Shown: piece after piece, positions 1 to 5,971 of the stretch
How positions within the stretch are numbered: position 1 is the first letter of the stretch
How the letters are laid out: each line of letters starts with the position of its first letter
Assembly (NCBI GenBank): GCA_002714485.1
Contig: PAXM01000047.1
Coordinates: 10,437-19,337 of the forward strand
Origin: Acidimicrobiaceae bacterium
GTDB taxonomy: Bacteria > Actinomycetota > Acidimicrobiia > Acidimicrobiales > MedAcidi-G1
DNA: 8,901 bases
Direction of reading: 5' to 3'
Notes under the pieces: model-generated
The model's input: the letters and a program-made list of their open reading frames with translations, nothing else
Told to the model about the DNA's origin: nothing
The model's database searches: none
Program-made: the position numbers and the translations under genes

Positions 1-680
1 ACATCCACCTCAAATATCCGACAGAGGCGGTCCACAAGTGCGAGTGCCGCCTTGGGGGACGGGGCGTTGGAAACGTAGGAGGGCACGCTGGCCCAGAATG
101 ATGCCGTCATCACACCGCGCTCCCGCAGGCCGGAGGCCAGCACGCCCACGATGCCCGTCGGCCCCTCGTAGGTCGATGGCGACAGGTCTAGGCGTTCGGC
201 CAGGTGTGCGTCGTCGGTGCCGCCGTAAACCTGGGTGGGGCGGGTGTGAGGGACGTCGGTCAGCAGGGCCCCCAGCGTGCAGACCATCGCGGCGTCCAGC
301 ACCTCGGCGGTATGGGCGACATGGTCCACAAAGGTCCGCCACCGTAGCTGGGGTTCGTGGCCGACGACGCAGACCAGATCGTGGTCGGCATCGGGCACGC
401 GGGCTACGTGGATCGACGTGGATGGCCAGATGATCTGACGCGTGTCGTCCTCGTCCAGACGGACGCTGGGGCGGGCCACGGTGAAGTCGAAGAAGTCCTC
501 AGCTTCGATAGTGGCAACGTGGACGGCCTCGTAGTGGTCCCGGATGTAGCGGGCGGCCGTGGAGCTGGCTTCGCCGGCGTCATTCCAGCCCTCGAAGGCG
601 GCGAGCAGGACTGGAGATCGCAGATCCACGGGCATTGCGTCGACGTGCCAGAACAGGTGCGGTGCGGGGTCGGCGGGCAT
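1..680 (-). CDS. PAC2 family protein, C-terminus cut off by the window edge
   Basis: The frame read leftwards from ATG at 680 gives 226 residues and continues past the edge. The early part contains DLRSPVLLAAFEGWNDAGEA (about residues 19-38), the typical opening of bacterial PAC2 (proteasome assembly chaperone 2-like) proteins. Later come a THxPTxVYGGTDD-like stretch and YEGPTGIVGVLASGLRERGV, also typical of the family. Actinobacterial members are usually about 270-310 residues, so most of the protein is present. In archaea and eukaryotes PAC2 proteins help assemble proteasomes; the bacterial role is not settled, and no proteasome gene is visible here. I chose ATG 680 because a TANNNT hexamer lies 8 nt upstream and an in-frame stop lies further upstream; ATG 635 is a shorter alternative, just before the conserved block. 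It is divergent from the acetyltransferase at 780. The family call is firm; the function is not known. Confidence 0.85.
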   Translation of the reverse strand, partial: MPADPAPHLFWHVDAMPVDLRSPVLLAAFEGWNDAGEASSTAARYIRDHYEAVHVATIEAEDFFDFTVARPSVRLDEDDTRQIIWPSTSIHVARVPDADHDLVCVVGHEPQLRWRTFVDHVAHTAEVLDAAMVCTLGALLTDVPHTRPTQVYGGTDDAHLAERLDLSPSTYEGPTGIVGVLASGLRERGVMTASFWASVPSYVSNAPSPKAALALVDRLCRIFEVD

Positions 681-688
681 TGGGTCGA

Positions 689-694
689 AGGGTA
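689..694 (-). promoter_or_regulatory. Putative -10 hexamer for the PAC2 gene (leaderless start)
   Basis: On the - strand this reads TACCCT, matching the TANNNT -10 pattern, and ends 8 nt before the ATG at 680. Transcription would then begin at or within about two bases of the start codon. There is no Shine-Dalgarno sequence and no convincing -35 box. It is inferred from pattern and spacing only. Confidence 0.4.
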
Positions 695-765
695 ACGAGA
701 CACGGTTCGCCGCGCGCCCGGACTCACCGTCCCCCTCCCGCCCGTGGTGATCGGGGTCGGAGTTC

Positions 766-771
766 TAGGAT
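766..771 (+). promoter_or_regulatory. Putative -10 hexamer for the GNAT gene (leaderless start)
   Basis: TAGGAT matches TANNNT and ends 8 nt before ATG 780, so the transcript may begin at or next to the start codon. The AGGA inside it could instead serve as a Shine-Dalgarno sequence with 9-nt spacing, so the two readings compete. No clear -35 box was seen. Confidence 0.4.
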
Positions 772-779
772 CGGTGGCC

Positions 780-1241
780 ATGACCGGTGAGCGGCAGGCG
801 ATTGAGGTGCATGAGGCCACTGAGGTGAACGACTCGCTGGTGGCCGCCATGGCCCGGCTAATTCCGCAATTGTCGAACTCCAACCCTCCGCCGGATGTTG
901 ACGCTTTGGAGGCCATTGTCTCCTCGGACGCCTCGGTTCTGCTGTTAGCCGTGGATCCTGTGGTCGCCGGTGAGGAGGCGATCCTGGGGAGCATGACGTT
1001 GGTCGTGTTCCGTATCCCGACTGGCCTGCGGGCATGGATCGAGGACGTGGTCGTTGACGAGGCGGCACGGGGTCGCGGGGTCGGCGAGACGCTCAACCGG
1101 GCGGCTATCGAGTGGGCACGCGGGGAGGGCGCCACCACCGTGGACCTGACGTCGCGCCCGTCGCGGGAGGCCGCCAACCGGCTTTACCAGCGGCTTGGCT
1201 TCCAAGAACGATCAACCAACGTCTATCGCCTCGTTCTCTGA
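780..1241 (+). CDS. GNAT family N-acetyltransferase
   Basis: A 153-residue protein of normal length for a single GNAT domain, which transfers an acetyl group from acetyl-CoA to an amine. The central strand and acetyl-CoA loop are clear: IEDVVVDEAARGRGVGETL, with the R/Q-x-x-G-x-G signature at about residues 97-102. The C-terminal part has the family's NRLYQRLGF block (133-141), where the Tyr often acts as general acid. The substrate cannot be told from sequence. ATG 780 is preferred over the in-frame GTG at 744 because the extra residues do not resemble the family and a TAGGAT hexamer lies just upstream of 780. The gene is divergent from the PAC2 gene and is followed 21 bp later by a decayed amidohydrolase gene, so no functional link to neighbours is evident. 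Confidence 0.9.
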   Translation: MTGERQAIEVHEATEVNDSLVAAMARLIPQLSNSNPPPDVDALEAIVSSDASVLLLAVDPVVAGEEAILGSMTLVVFRIPTGLRAWIEDVVVDEAARGRGVGETLNRAAIEWARGEGATTVDLTSRPSREAANRLYQRLGFQERSTNVYRLVL

Positions 1242-1262
1242 CTGGCTGATACGTTCCGCCAG

Positions 1263-1705
1263 ATGACAGACACGACGGTCACCGAGGCTTCGAGTGAGGT
1301 TGCGGCCCGGAAGGTGTTCGGGCTGGTCGAAACCGAATTCCGGGATCTTTCGCAGTGGATGTAGGAGAACCCCGAGCCGGCATACGAGGTGTTCAAGGCG
1401 TCGGAACGCCTGAACTCGTTTCTGGGGGTAACGGCTTCGAAGTGATCTATCCCCGTCACGGGCTAGACATGGGCGTCGAGGCCACGGCGAGAACGTCGGG
1501 TCCACGGGTGGTCGTCTGTTGCGAGTACGACGCCCTGTCTGAGGTGGGGCACGCCTGCGGTGACACCGTCAACCACCAGCCTGAGTTCGCTACACGCACC
1601 GTGGTGCCGGGCAGCAAGTCGGCGCCGCGTGACGGGGCGCTTGGGGTGGCTTACACCGTTATCGACACGGCCGAGCACGACATCTGGGACAGACTCAGGG
1701 CCTGA
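1263..1705 (+). pseudogene. Decayed M20-type amidohydrolase/peptidase (internal deletion, stop, frameshift)
   Basis: From ATG 1263 the frame reads MTDTTVTEASSEVAARKVFG and on to LSQWM, then meets TAG at 1362-1364. The same frame continues with ENPEPAYEVFKASERLNSFL, like the N-terminal region of M20 amidohydrolases. A one-base loss near the G run at 1424-1428 moves the homology to the frame ending at 1705. That part has GPRVVVCCEYDALSEVGHACG, matching the family's EYDALPxxGHACGH metal-site region. Directly after it comes NHQPEFATRTVVPGSK and DGALGVAYTVID, which resembles the family's C-terminal end. Roughly 250 residues of the normal ~400, including most of the catalytic domain and the dimerisation domain, are therefore missing, and the second metal-site His of GHACGH is lost (GHACGD). 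The intact enzyme would hydrolyse an amide or peptide bond. The product cannot be functional. Confidence 0.8.
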
Positions 1706-1712
1706 ACCGTTG

Positions 1713-3476
1713 ATGGGATCTGAGGTGCAGCGGGCGGTGTTGCAGTTCCCCCTTGACGGTGAGCGGGTGTGGCTCTCGTTCGACTCGCCGCGCCGGACCA
1801 TCTTTGCTAACGAGTTGAGCGATGTACCGGCGGTGATGAAGGCCGCCGAGCGGGCCGCTGCCGATGGCAGCTGGGTGGTTGGCATGGTCTCCTACGACGC
1901 CGGTCCGGCCTTCGACGGCGCCGTCCGGGCAGCCCGCCTGCCACGGTGTCCACTCGTCTCCTTCGGAGTGTTCGACGCTCCGAAGTCCGCTGGCGGCGGG
2001 CCAGGTGGCCGGCCGTCGGCCACTGGCGGCTACCACGTAGGCCCCTGGACACCCAACCGCTCTAGGCCCGCCTACCTGACGTCGATACGGACCGTGCAGG
2101 AGCTCATTGCCGCCGGCGAGACATACCAGGTCAACTACACGATCCGGCTCCGGTCGTCCTTCAGCGGAGACCCGCTGGGGCTGTTCGGAGACCTGATCCG
2201 AGCCCAGCGGGCCGACCATGGGGCGTATCTAGACCTGGGCGACCGGGCGGTCTGCTCGGCATCGCCCGAACTGTTTGTCCGGAAGGAGGGACGTCGCCTC
2301 ACCTCGCGCCCGATGAAGGGCACGATCGGCCGCCACGCGGATCCCGAATTCGACCGGCTGGCAGCGGCCCACCTGGCGCGTTCCGAGAAAGACCTGGCCG
2401 AGAACACGATGATCGTGGACATGGTGCGCAACGATCTCGGCCGGATTGCCGAGTACGGCACGGTCAGAGTTCCTGCCTTGCACACGGTGGAGACCTATCC
2501 CACACTCCACACGATGACCTCGACCGTCGTGGCCGACTCCGACGCCGGACTGGCCGAGGTGTTCGGGGCGCTGTTTCCCGCAGCCTCCATAACCGGCGCG
2601 CCGAAGGTACGTACCAGCGAGATCATCGAGGCGTTGGAAGGTGACGGTCGCGGCATCTACACCGGAGCCATCGGCGCTCTGGCGCCGGACGGAACGATGG
2701 AGTTCAACATCGCCATCCGGACCGTATGGATCGACCGGGAACTCGGCACTGCCGAGTACGGAGTCGGTGGCGGCATCGTCCGGGACTCAAATCCAGATGA
2801 GGAGTGGACCGAGGTGGAGCACAAGAGCCGGGTGCTGGGACGGGCCAGATCCGACTTCCGGCTCCTCGAGACGATGGCCTGGACGCCGGAAGGAGGGGTC
2901 GCCCTCCGGAGGCGGCACATGGATCGCATGGCCGCCTCGGCCGATCACTTCGGGTTCGAGTTCGATGTCGAGGGGGTCGACCGACTACTTGACCGCGTGG
3001 ATGCCGACGCACCCCGATGCCTTCGACTCTTGGGTGCTCCCGACGGAGGGGTGGAACTCCAGGTCGCTGAAGCCCCGGAGCCGACGACCGGGGCGTGGGA
3101 CATTCCGATTGACGCGGAACCGGTGCCCAGTGGCCACGAGTTCCTGTTCCACAAGACGACCGTGCGCGAGGTTTATGACGACGCTCGTGCCCGCTTTCCC
3201 GGAGCGCCGGACGTGCTGCTCTGGAACGAGGTTGGCGAGCTCACCGAGACGACCATGGGCAATCTGGTCGTGCGGTTGGACGGCCGGCTCGTCACCCCAC
3301 CCGTCACGTGTGGTCTGCTCCCGGGCACGTTTCGTGCCCAGCTTCTGGCCGACGGTGAGGTGGTCGAGCAGGTGATCCCGCGTTCCGATCTGGATCGGGC
3401 AGACTGGGTTTGGATGGTCAATTCCGTCCGGGGCTGGGTACCGGTCAGCCCCGTCTACGCCGGATCTCTTCGATGA
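1713..3476 (+). CDS. pabBC: Fused aminodeoxychorismate synthase component I / 4-amino-4-deoxychorismate lyase
   Basis: A 587-residue fusion making p-aminobenzoate for folate. The first ~375 residues are a chorismate-utilising PabB domain that aminates chorismate to 4-amino-4-deoxychorismate. It shows SPELFVRKEG, SRPMKGTIGR (Lys202 at the position of the covalent-intermediate Lys of PabB), ENTMIVDMVRNDLGRI, ITGAPK (293-298) and GGGIVRDSNPDEEWTE. From about residue 381 a class IV PLP domain (PabC) follows, with FHKTTVREVYDDAR (Lys481 the probable PLP lysine) and LWNEVGELTETTMGNL, then a GLLPGTFR block. It would release pyruvate to give p-aminobenzoate. The glutaminase partner PabA is not in the window. 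ATG 1713 lies 8 nt after the upstream pseudogene; GTG 1725, with GGGA 6 nt before it, is an alternative start. Both domains look intact, although decayed genes lie on both sides. An anthranilate synthase is less likely because of the PMKGT motif and the PabC fusion. Confidence 0.92.
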   Translation: MGSEVQRAVLQFPLDGERVWLSFDSPRRTIFANELSDVPAVMKAAERAAADGSWVVGMVSYDAGPAFDGAVRAARLPRCPLVSFGVFDAPKSAGGGPGGRPSATGGYHVGPWTPNRSRPAYLTSIRTVQELIAAGETYQVNYTIRLRSSFSGDPLGLFGDLIRAQRADHGAYLDLGDRAVCSASPELFVRKEGRRLTSRPMKGTIGRHADPEFDRLAAAHLARSEKDLAENTMIVDMVRNDLGRIAEYGTVRVPALHTVETYPTLHTMTSTVVADSDAGLAEVFGALFPAASITGAPKVRTSEIIEALEGDGRGIYTGAIGALAPDGTMEFNIAIRTVWIDRELGTAEYGVGGGIVRDSNPDEEWTEVEHKSRVLGRARSDFRLLETMAWTPEGGVALRRRHMDRMAASADHFGFEFDVEGVDRLLDRVDADAPRCLRLLGAPDGGVELQVAEAPEPTTGAWDIPIDAEPVPSGHEFLFHKTTVREVYDDARARFPGAPDVLLWNEVGELTETTMGNLVVRLDGRLVTPPVTCGLLPGTFRAQLLADGEVVEQVIPRSDLDRADWVWMVNSVRGWVPVSPVYAGSLR

Positions 3477-3483
3477 GCACCGG

Positions 3484-3740
3484 TATGACCTGGTGCAGGC
3501 CGCCGATCACTGCATGGCCGGCATCGGCGGCATGGTGGTCGCCAGCATCACCTAGTCGACGCCTTTGTTCTTGGGTCTCGGTTTCCCGTCGGACTTCCCG
3601 AGGTGGGGTCGGCTGCTGTACGGCGAGGACTTCATCAACCTGACCCCGGTACGGGGGTCGTCGGACCGGGTGTGCTTGTCTCGCTCACCGTGATCAGCGT
3701 TAACTTCATCGGCGACGGCCTGTGGGAAGCACAGACCTCA
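3484..3740 (+). pseudogene. Decayed remnant of a DppC/OppC-type peptide ABC transporter permease
   Basis: Starting 8 bases after the pabBC stop, one frame reads YDLVQAAD (resembling the permease EAA loop), then GGMVVASIT, a TAG stop at 3553-3555, and then FLGLGFPSDFPRWGRLLYGE. The last block matches the FLGLGxxPPxPxWGxLL signature of DppC/OppC permeases. A frameshift around 3648-3662 then leads to GVLVSLTVISVNFIGDGLWE, matching the family's last membrane helix and the GDGLRDALDP end. Only about 85 residues of the C-terminal third remain, with at least one internal deletion, one stop and one frameshift. The intact protein would be an inner-membrane component importing peptides or nickel. Nothing else recognisable lies between 3741 and 3817. 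Confidence 0.72.
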
Positions 3741-3817
3741 AGCTCAGCAGCCGTTGAGCCGGGCCGCCGGACCATCCGGGGCTCGTATCGACGGCTGAAC
3801 TGGACCAGACTGGGACC

Positions 3818-4579
3818 ATGACCGTTCTCAATGCCCCGGCTGTTCTTGGCGAACTGGACGAGGCCCAGATCCGGGTCGATCTGGCTGCTGCCTTCCGGAT
3901 CGCTGCCCGGATGGACCTGCACGAGTCGGTTAGCAATCACTTCAGCGCGGCGGTCTCGGCCGACGGGAAGAAGTTCCTCTGCAACCCGAAGTGGCGGCAC
4001 TTCAGCCTGGTGCGGGCCAGCGAGCTCGTCTTGCTGGATGCCGACGATCCGTCGACCATGGAGCGTCCCGACGCGCCGGATCCCTCGGCCTGGTGCATCC
4101 ACGGTGCCATCCACCAGCGCATTCCCACGGCCCGGGCTGTGCTGCACTGCCACCCCCCGTACGCCACAGCGCTGGCTGGGCTCGCTGATCCCACTCTTCC
4201 GCCCATCGACCAGGCCACCGCTCGCTTCTGGGGTCGCATGGTCTACGACATGGAGATCTCCGGCCCGCCCGACGATCCGGCCGAGGGGGCCCGGGTGGCC
4301 GGGGCGCTGGTGGGCCATGCGGCGATGATGATGGGCAACCATGGCGTGACGGTGGTCGGCGAGTCAGTGGCCCACGCCTTCGAGGAGCTGTACTACCTGG
4401 AGCGGGCGTGCCGGAGCGTCGTTCTGGCCCTCGGTACCGGCCGGCCGCTCCGCCCCATGGACGATGACCTGGCTGCCTCGGTGTCGCGCATGTGGGCCCG
4501 GTATACCGACCAGGGTGTGGCCCACTTCGCCGAGCAGAAGACGCTGCTCGACCGCGACGACCCGTCGTATCGGGACTGA
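3818..4579 (+). CDS. Class II aldolase/adducin family protein
   Basis: A 253-residue protein of normal length for the family, which includes zinc-dependent fuculose- and ribulose-phosphate aldolases/epimerases and the non-catalytic adducin head. The metal ligands are present: HCHPPY (His110 and His112) and MGNHGVTVVG (His175). The glutamate that serves as acid/base in fuculose-phosphate aldolase (the SEW motif) is replaced by Ala91 in PSAWCIHGAIH. This is seen in a large subgroup of uncharacterised aldolase/adducin-like proteins. The phosphate-binding residues of sugar-phosphate aldolases are not obvious, so a phosphorylated sugar substrate is unlikely. No good Shine-Dalgarno sequence precedes ATG 3818. 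The gene leads a tight + strand trio with the SnoaL-like and Rieske genes (gaps of 3 and 5 bp). A metal-dependent retro-aldol or decarboxylation step is plausible but not proven. Confidence 0.88.
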   Translation: MTVLNAPAVLGELDEAQIRVDLAAAFRIAARMDLHESVSNHFSAAVSADGKKFLCNPKWRHFSLVRASELVLLDADDPSTMERPDAPDPSAWCIHGAIHQRIPTARAVLHCHPPYATALAGLADPTLPPIDQATARFWGRMVYDMEISGPPDDPAEGARVAGALVGHAAMMMGNHGVTVVGESVAHAFEELYYLERACRSVVLALGTGRPLRPMDDDLAASVSRMWARYTDQGVAHFAEQKTLLDRDDPSYRD

Positions 4580-4582
4580 GTC

Positions 4583-5083
4583 GTGGCTGAGGTGTCCGAC
4601 AATCGTGCAGCGGGCGACCAGGCCGAACGACGGGCAGCCAACCGGGCGTTGCTCGAGCATGTCGTCTCGCTGTTCGGGACCGATCGAGCGGGCGAACTGG
4701 CCGGGTGTTACACCTCGGACTGGATCCTCGAGCTCCCGTTCGCCGACCCGCCGGTGCGGCTCGACGGCGCTTGCGAAATCGGCGCCTATCTGGCGTCGCG
4801 ACTGGGCACCTTCGTGTTCACCCTCTCGCTGACGGCCGTGCACGAGTGCTTGGATCCCGATTTGCTGGTAGTCGAATACGAGTCCGATGGCCACGTGACG
4901 CACACCGGCAGGCCCTATCGAAACACTTACATCGCCCTCTGGCGGTTCCGTGATGGGAAGGTCTCTGGCGTCAAGGAGTTCCCCAACCCGATGGTGGCCG
5001 CTGAGGCTCTCCTCCCGGTAGTAGCCGGAAACCCTGACGACTTCGACGCCGGGGACGGACTGCCCGACGACGAGGAGGGGTAG
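4583..5083 (+). CDS. SnoaL-like / NTF2-like domain protein
   Basis: A 166-residue protein starting at GTG 4583, with GGGA 7 nt upstream and only 3 bp after the aldolase stop, so translation is probably coupled. About residues 20-145 fit the cone-shaped NTF2/SnoaL fold: an N-terminal helix (RRAANRALLEHVVSLFGTDR), CYTSDWILELPFADPP, and the typical last strands with RPYRNTYIALWRFRDGKVSGVKEFPNP. The tail after residue 150 is acidic and probably disordered. Members include polyketide cyclases, ketosteroid isomerases, dehydratases and non-enzymatic ligand binders. I see no residue set that assigns an activity. Its place between an aldolase-like gene and a Rieske gene suggests a role on the same small-molecule substrate. 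Confidence 0.8.
   Translation: MAEVSDNRAAGDQAERRAANRALLEHVVSLFGTDRAGELAGCYTSDWILELPFADPPVRLDGACEIGAYLASRLGTFVFTLSLTAVHECLDPDLLVVEYESDGHVTHTGRPYRNTYIALWRFRDGKVSGVKEFPNPMVAAEALLPVVAGNPDDFDAGDGLPDDEEG
5072..5080 (+). promoter_or_regulatory. Strong ribosome binding site that fixes the Rieske gene start
   Basis: GAGGAGGGG lies inside the last codons of the SnoaL-like gene and ends 8 nt before GTG 5089. It is the strongest Shine-Dalgarno sequence I noticed in the window and supports the GTG start with translation from a shared mRNA. Confidence 0.7.
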
Positions 5084-5088
5084 CCGGG

Positions 5089-5961
5089 GTGGTTAGGCCG
5101 TCGCTGCACCGGCCGCTGTTTCCGGTGGGCTGGTTCGCCGTGGCCGTAGTCGACGAGCTCCCCGTGGGCGCCCTCGTGCCGCTGGCAGTGTTCGGTCAGG
5201 ATCTGGCTGTAGGACGGACGCCGGGCGGTCAGGCGCTGGTCACCCATTCGGTCTGCCCGCATCTGGGTGCCGACCTGGCCGCTGGCGGACAGATCGACGA
5301 TGACGGGGTGGTGTGCCCTCTGCACGGTTGGTGCTTCGACCACGGTGGGGCATGCACGTCGGCCGCGGACGGTCTTATCCCGGAGACGGCCCGGTTGAGG
5401 GTGTGGCCCACCAAGGTGGTCGGCGGCACCGTTTGGGCGTTCAACGGTCGTGATGGTGAGCCACCGGCCTCGCTGCCGCTCGTTCTCGATGCTGCCGCAG
5501 ATGCCGGCGCTGAGATCCGATATCAAGCCACTCCTGAGACCGGCTATCAACTGGAGACCCGTCTAGGGCATCCCGAGGACGTACTGGTCGGAATCCTGGC
5601 CAGCGCCGGGGCGATCGACGGTGAGCCTTCCGCTGACGACCCCGGCACGTGGCTGGGAACTGGGCCAGACGGGTCGCAGGCGAGAGTGCACGGTCCGGGC
5701 ATGCTGGTCGTTCGGCTGCCTGATGGCGCGGACGAAGCGGTGTATGTGACCCCGGTAGACGGGTTCTCGGTGATGGTCCGGACGACCAGCGACAAGCAGT
5801 GCCCGGACTTGGGGCCCACCCGAGCTGACCTTTCAACTTTCCGAGCCTGGTACCGACGGTTCGATCACTCGGCGACACCTGTCTCGTCACCGGCTCGGTC
5901 CGGCCGCGCCGCTCGCCACCGGGCAAGGGCTGCTGGCACTGGGGAGACCCCGGCCAGCTGA
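5089..5961 (+). CDS. Rieske [2Fe-2S] protein with a degenerate oxygenase-like C-terminal half
   Basis: A 290-residue cytoplasmic protein; I see no signal peptide or membrane helix. The N-terminus (HRPLFPVGWFAVAVVDEL) and the cluster motif are of the Rieske non-heme oxygenase type: CPHLG (Cys56, His58), then CPLHGWCFD (Cys76, His79). Residues ~150-250 align loosely with an oxygenase catalytic domain, e.g. HPEDVLVGILASAGAID where oxygenases have the iron-binding NxxDxxHxxxxH segment, and a later YVTPVDGFSVMVR strand. The Asp/His ligands of the mononuclear iron are absent there, and the protein is shorter than KshA-like oxygenases (~380). The last ~30 residues are Ala/Arg/Ser-rich and may be disordered, or reflect a late frameshift. 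It may transfer electrons or act as a partner subunit rather than as a full oxygenase. It is third in the + strand trio and converges on the - strand gene ending at 5964. Confidence 0.85.
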   Translation: MVRPSLHRPLFPVGWFAVAVVDELPVGALVPLAVFGQDLAVGRTPGGQALVTHSVCPHLGADLAAGGQIDDDGVVCPLHGWCFDHGGACTSAADGLIPETARLRVWPTKVVGGTVWAFNGRDGEPPASLPLVLDAAADAGAEIRYQATPETGYQLETRLGHPEDVLVGILASAGAIDGEPSADDPGTWLGTGPDGSQARVHGPGMLVVRLPDGADEAVYVTPVDGFSVMVRTTSDKQCPDLGPTRADLSTFRAWYRRFDHSATPVSSPARSGRAARHRARAAGTGETPAS

Positions 5962-5971
5962 GCTCAGCCGG
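5950..5971. terminator. Palindrome over the two convergent stop codons, possible weak bidirectional terminator
   Basis: GCTGAGCTCAGC (5957-5968) is a perfect 12-bp palindrome holding the TGA of the + strand Rieske gene (5959-5961) and the TGA of the - strand gene (5964-5966). It is flanked by CCGGC and GCCGG, giving an alternative 5-bp stem with a 12-nt loop. No T run follows on either strand. It may be a weak two-way terminator, or simply the result of two facing stop codons. Confidence 0.25.

Noticed and set aside
10..342. A 110-codon - strand open frame within the PAC2 gene
   Set aside because: It is a shifted frame of the PAC2 gene; the PAC2 frame carries the conserved motifs and runs through to the window edge.
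404..1177. A 257-codon open frame on the - strand across the PAC2 start and the GNAT gene
   Set aside because: Its translation is Thr/Ser/Pro/Arg-rich low-complexity sequence with no family motifs, and it lies antisense to the clear GNAT gene and across a divergent promoter region.
1242..1262. CTGGC/GCCAG inverted repeat after the GNAT stop, as a terminator
   Set aside because: A 5-bp stem with an 11-nt loop and no T run is within chance expectation.
2641..3375. A 244-codon + strand open frame inside pabBC
   Set aside because: It is out of frame with a gene whose two domains show catalytic motifs; its translation is Arg/Ser/Trp-rich with no family match.
3635..4342. A 235-codon open frame on the - strand opposite the permease remnant and aldolase gene
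   Set aside because: No recognisable domain, and it is fully antisense to the aldolase-like gene, which has strong motifs. Long antisense frames are expected in DNA this rich in G+C.
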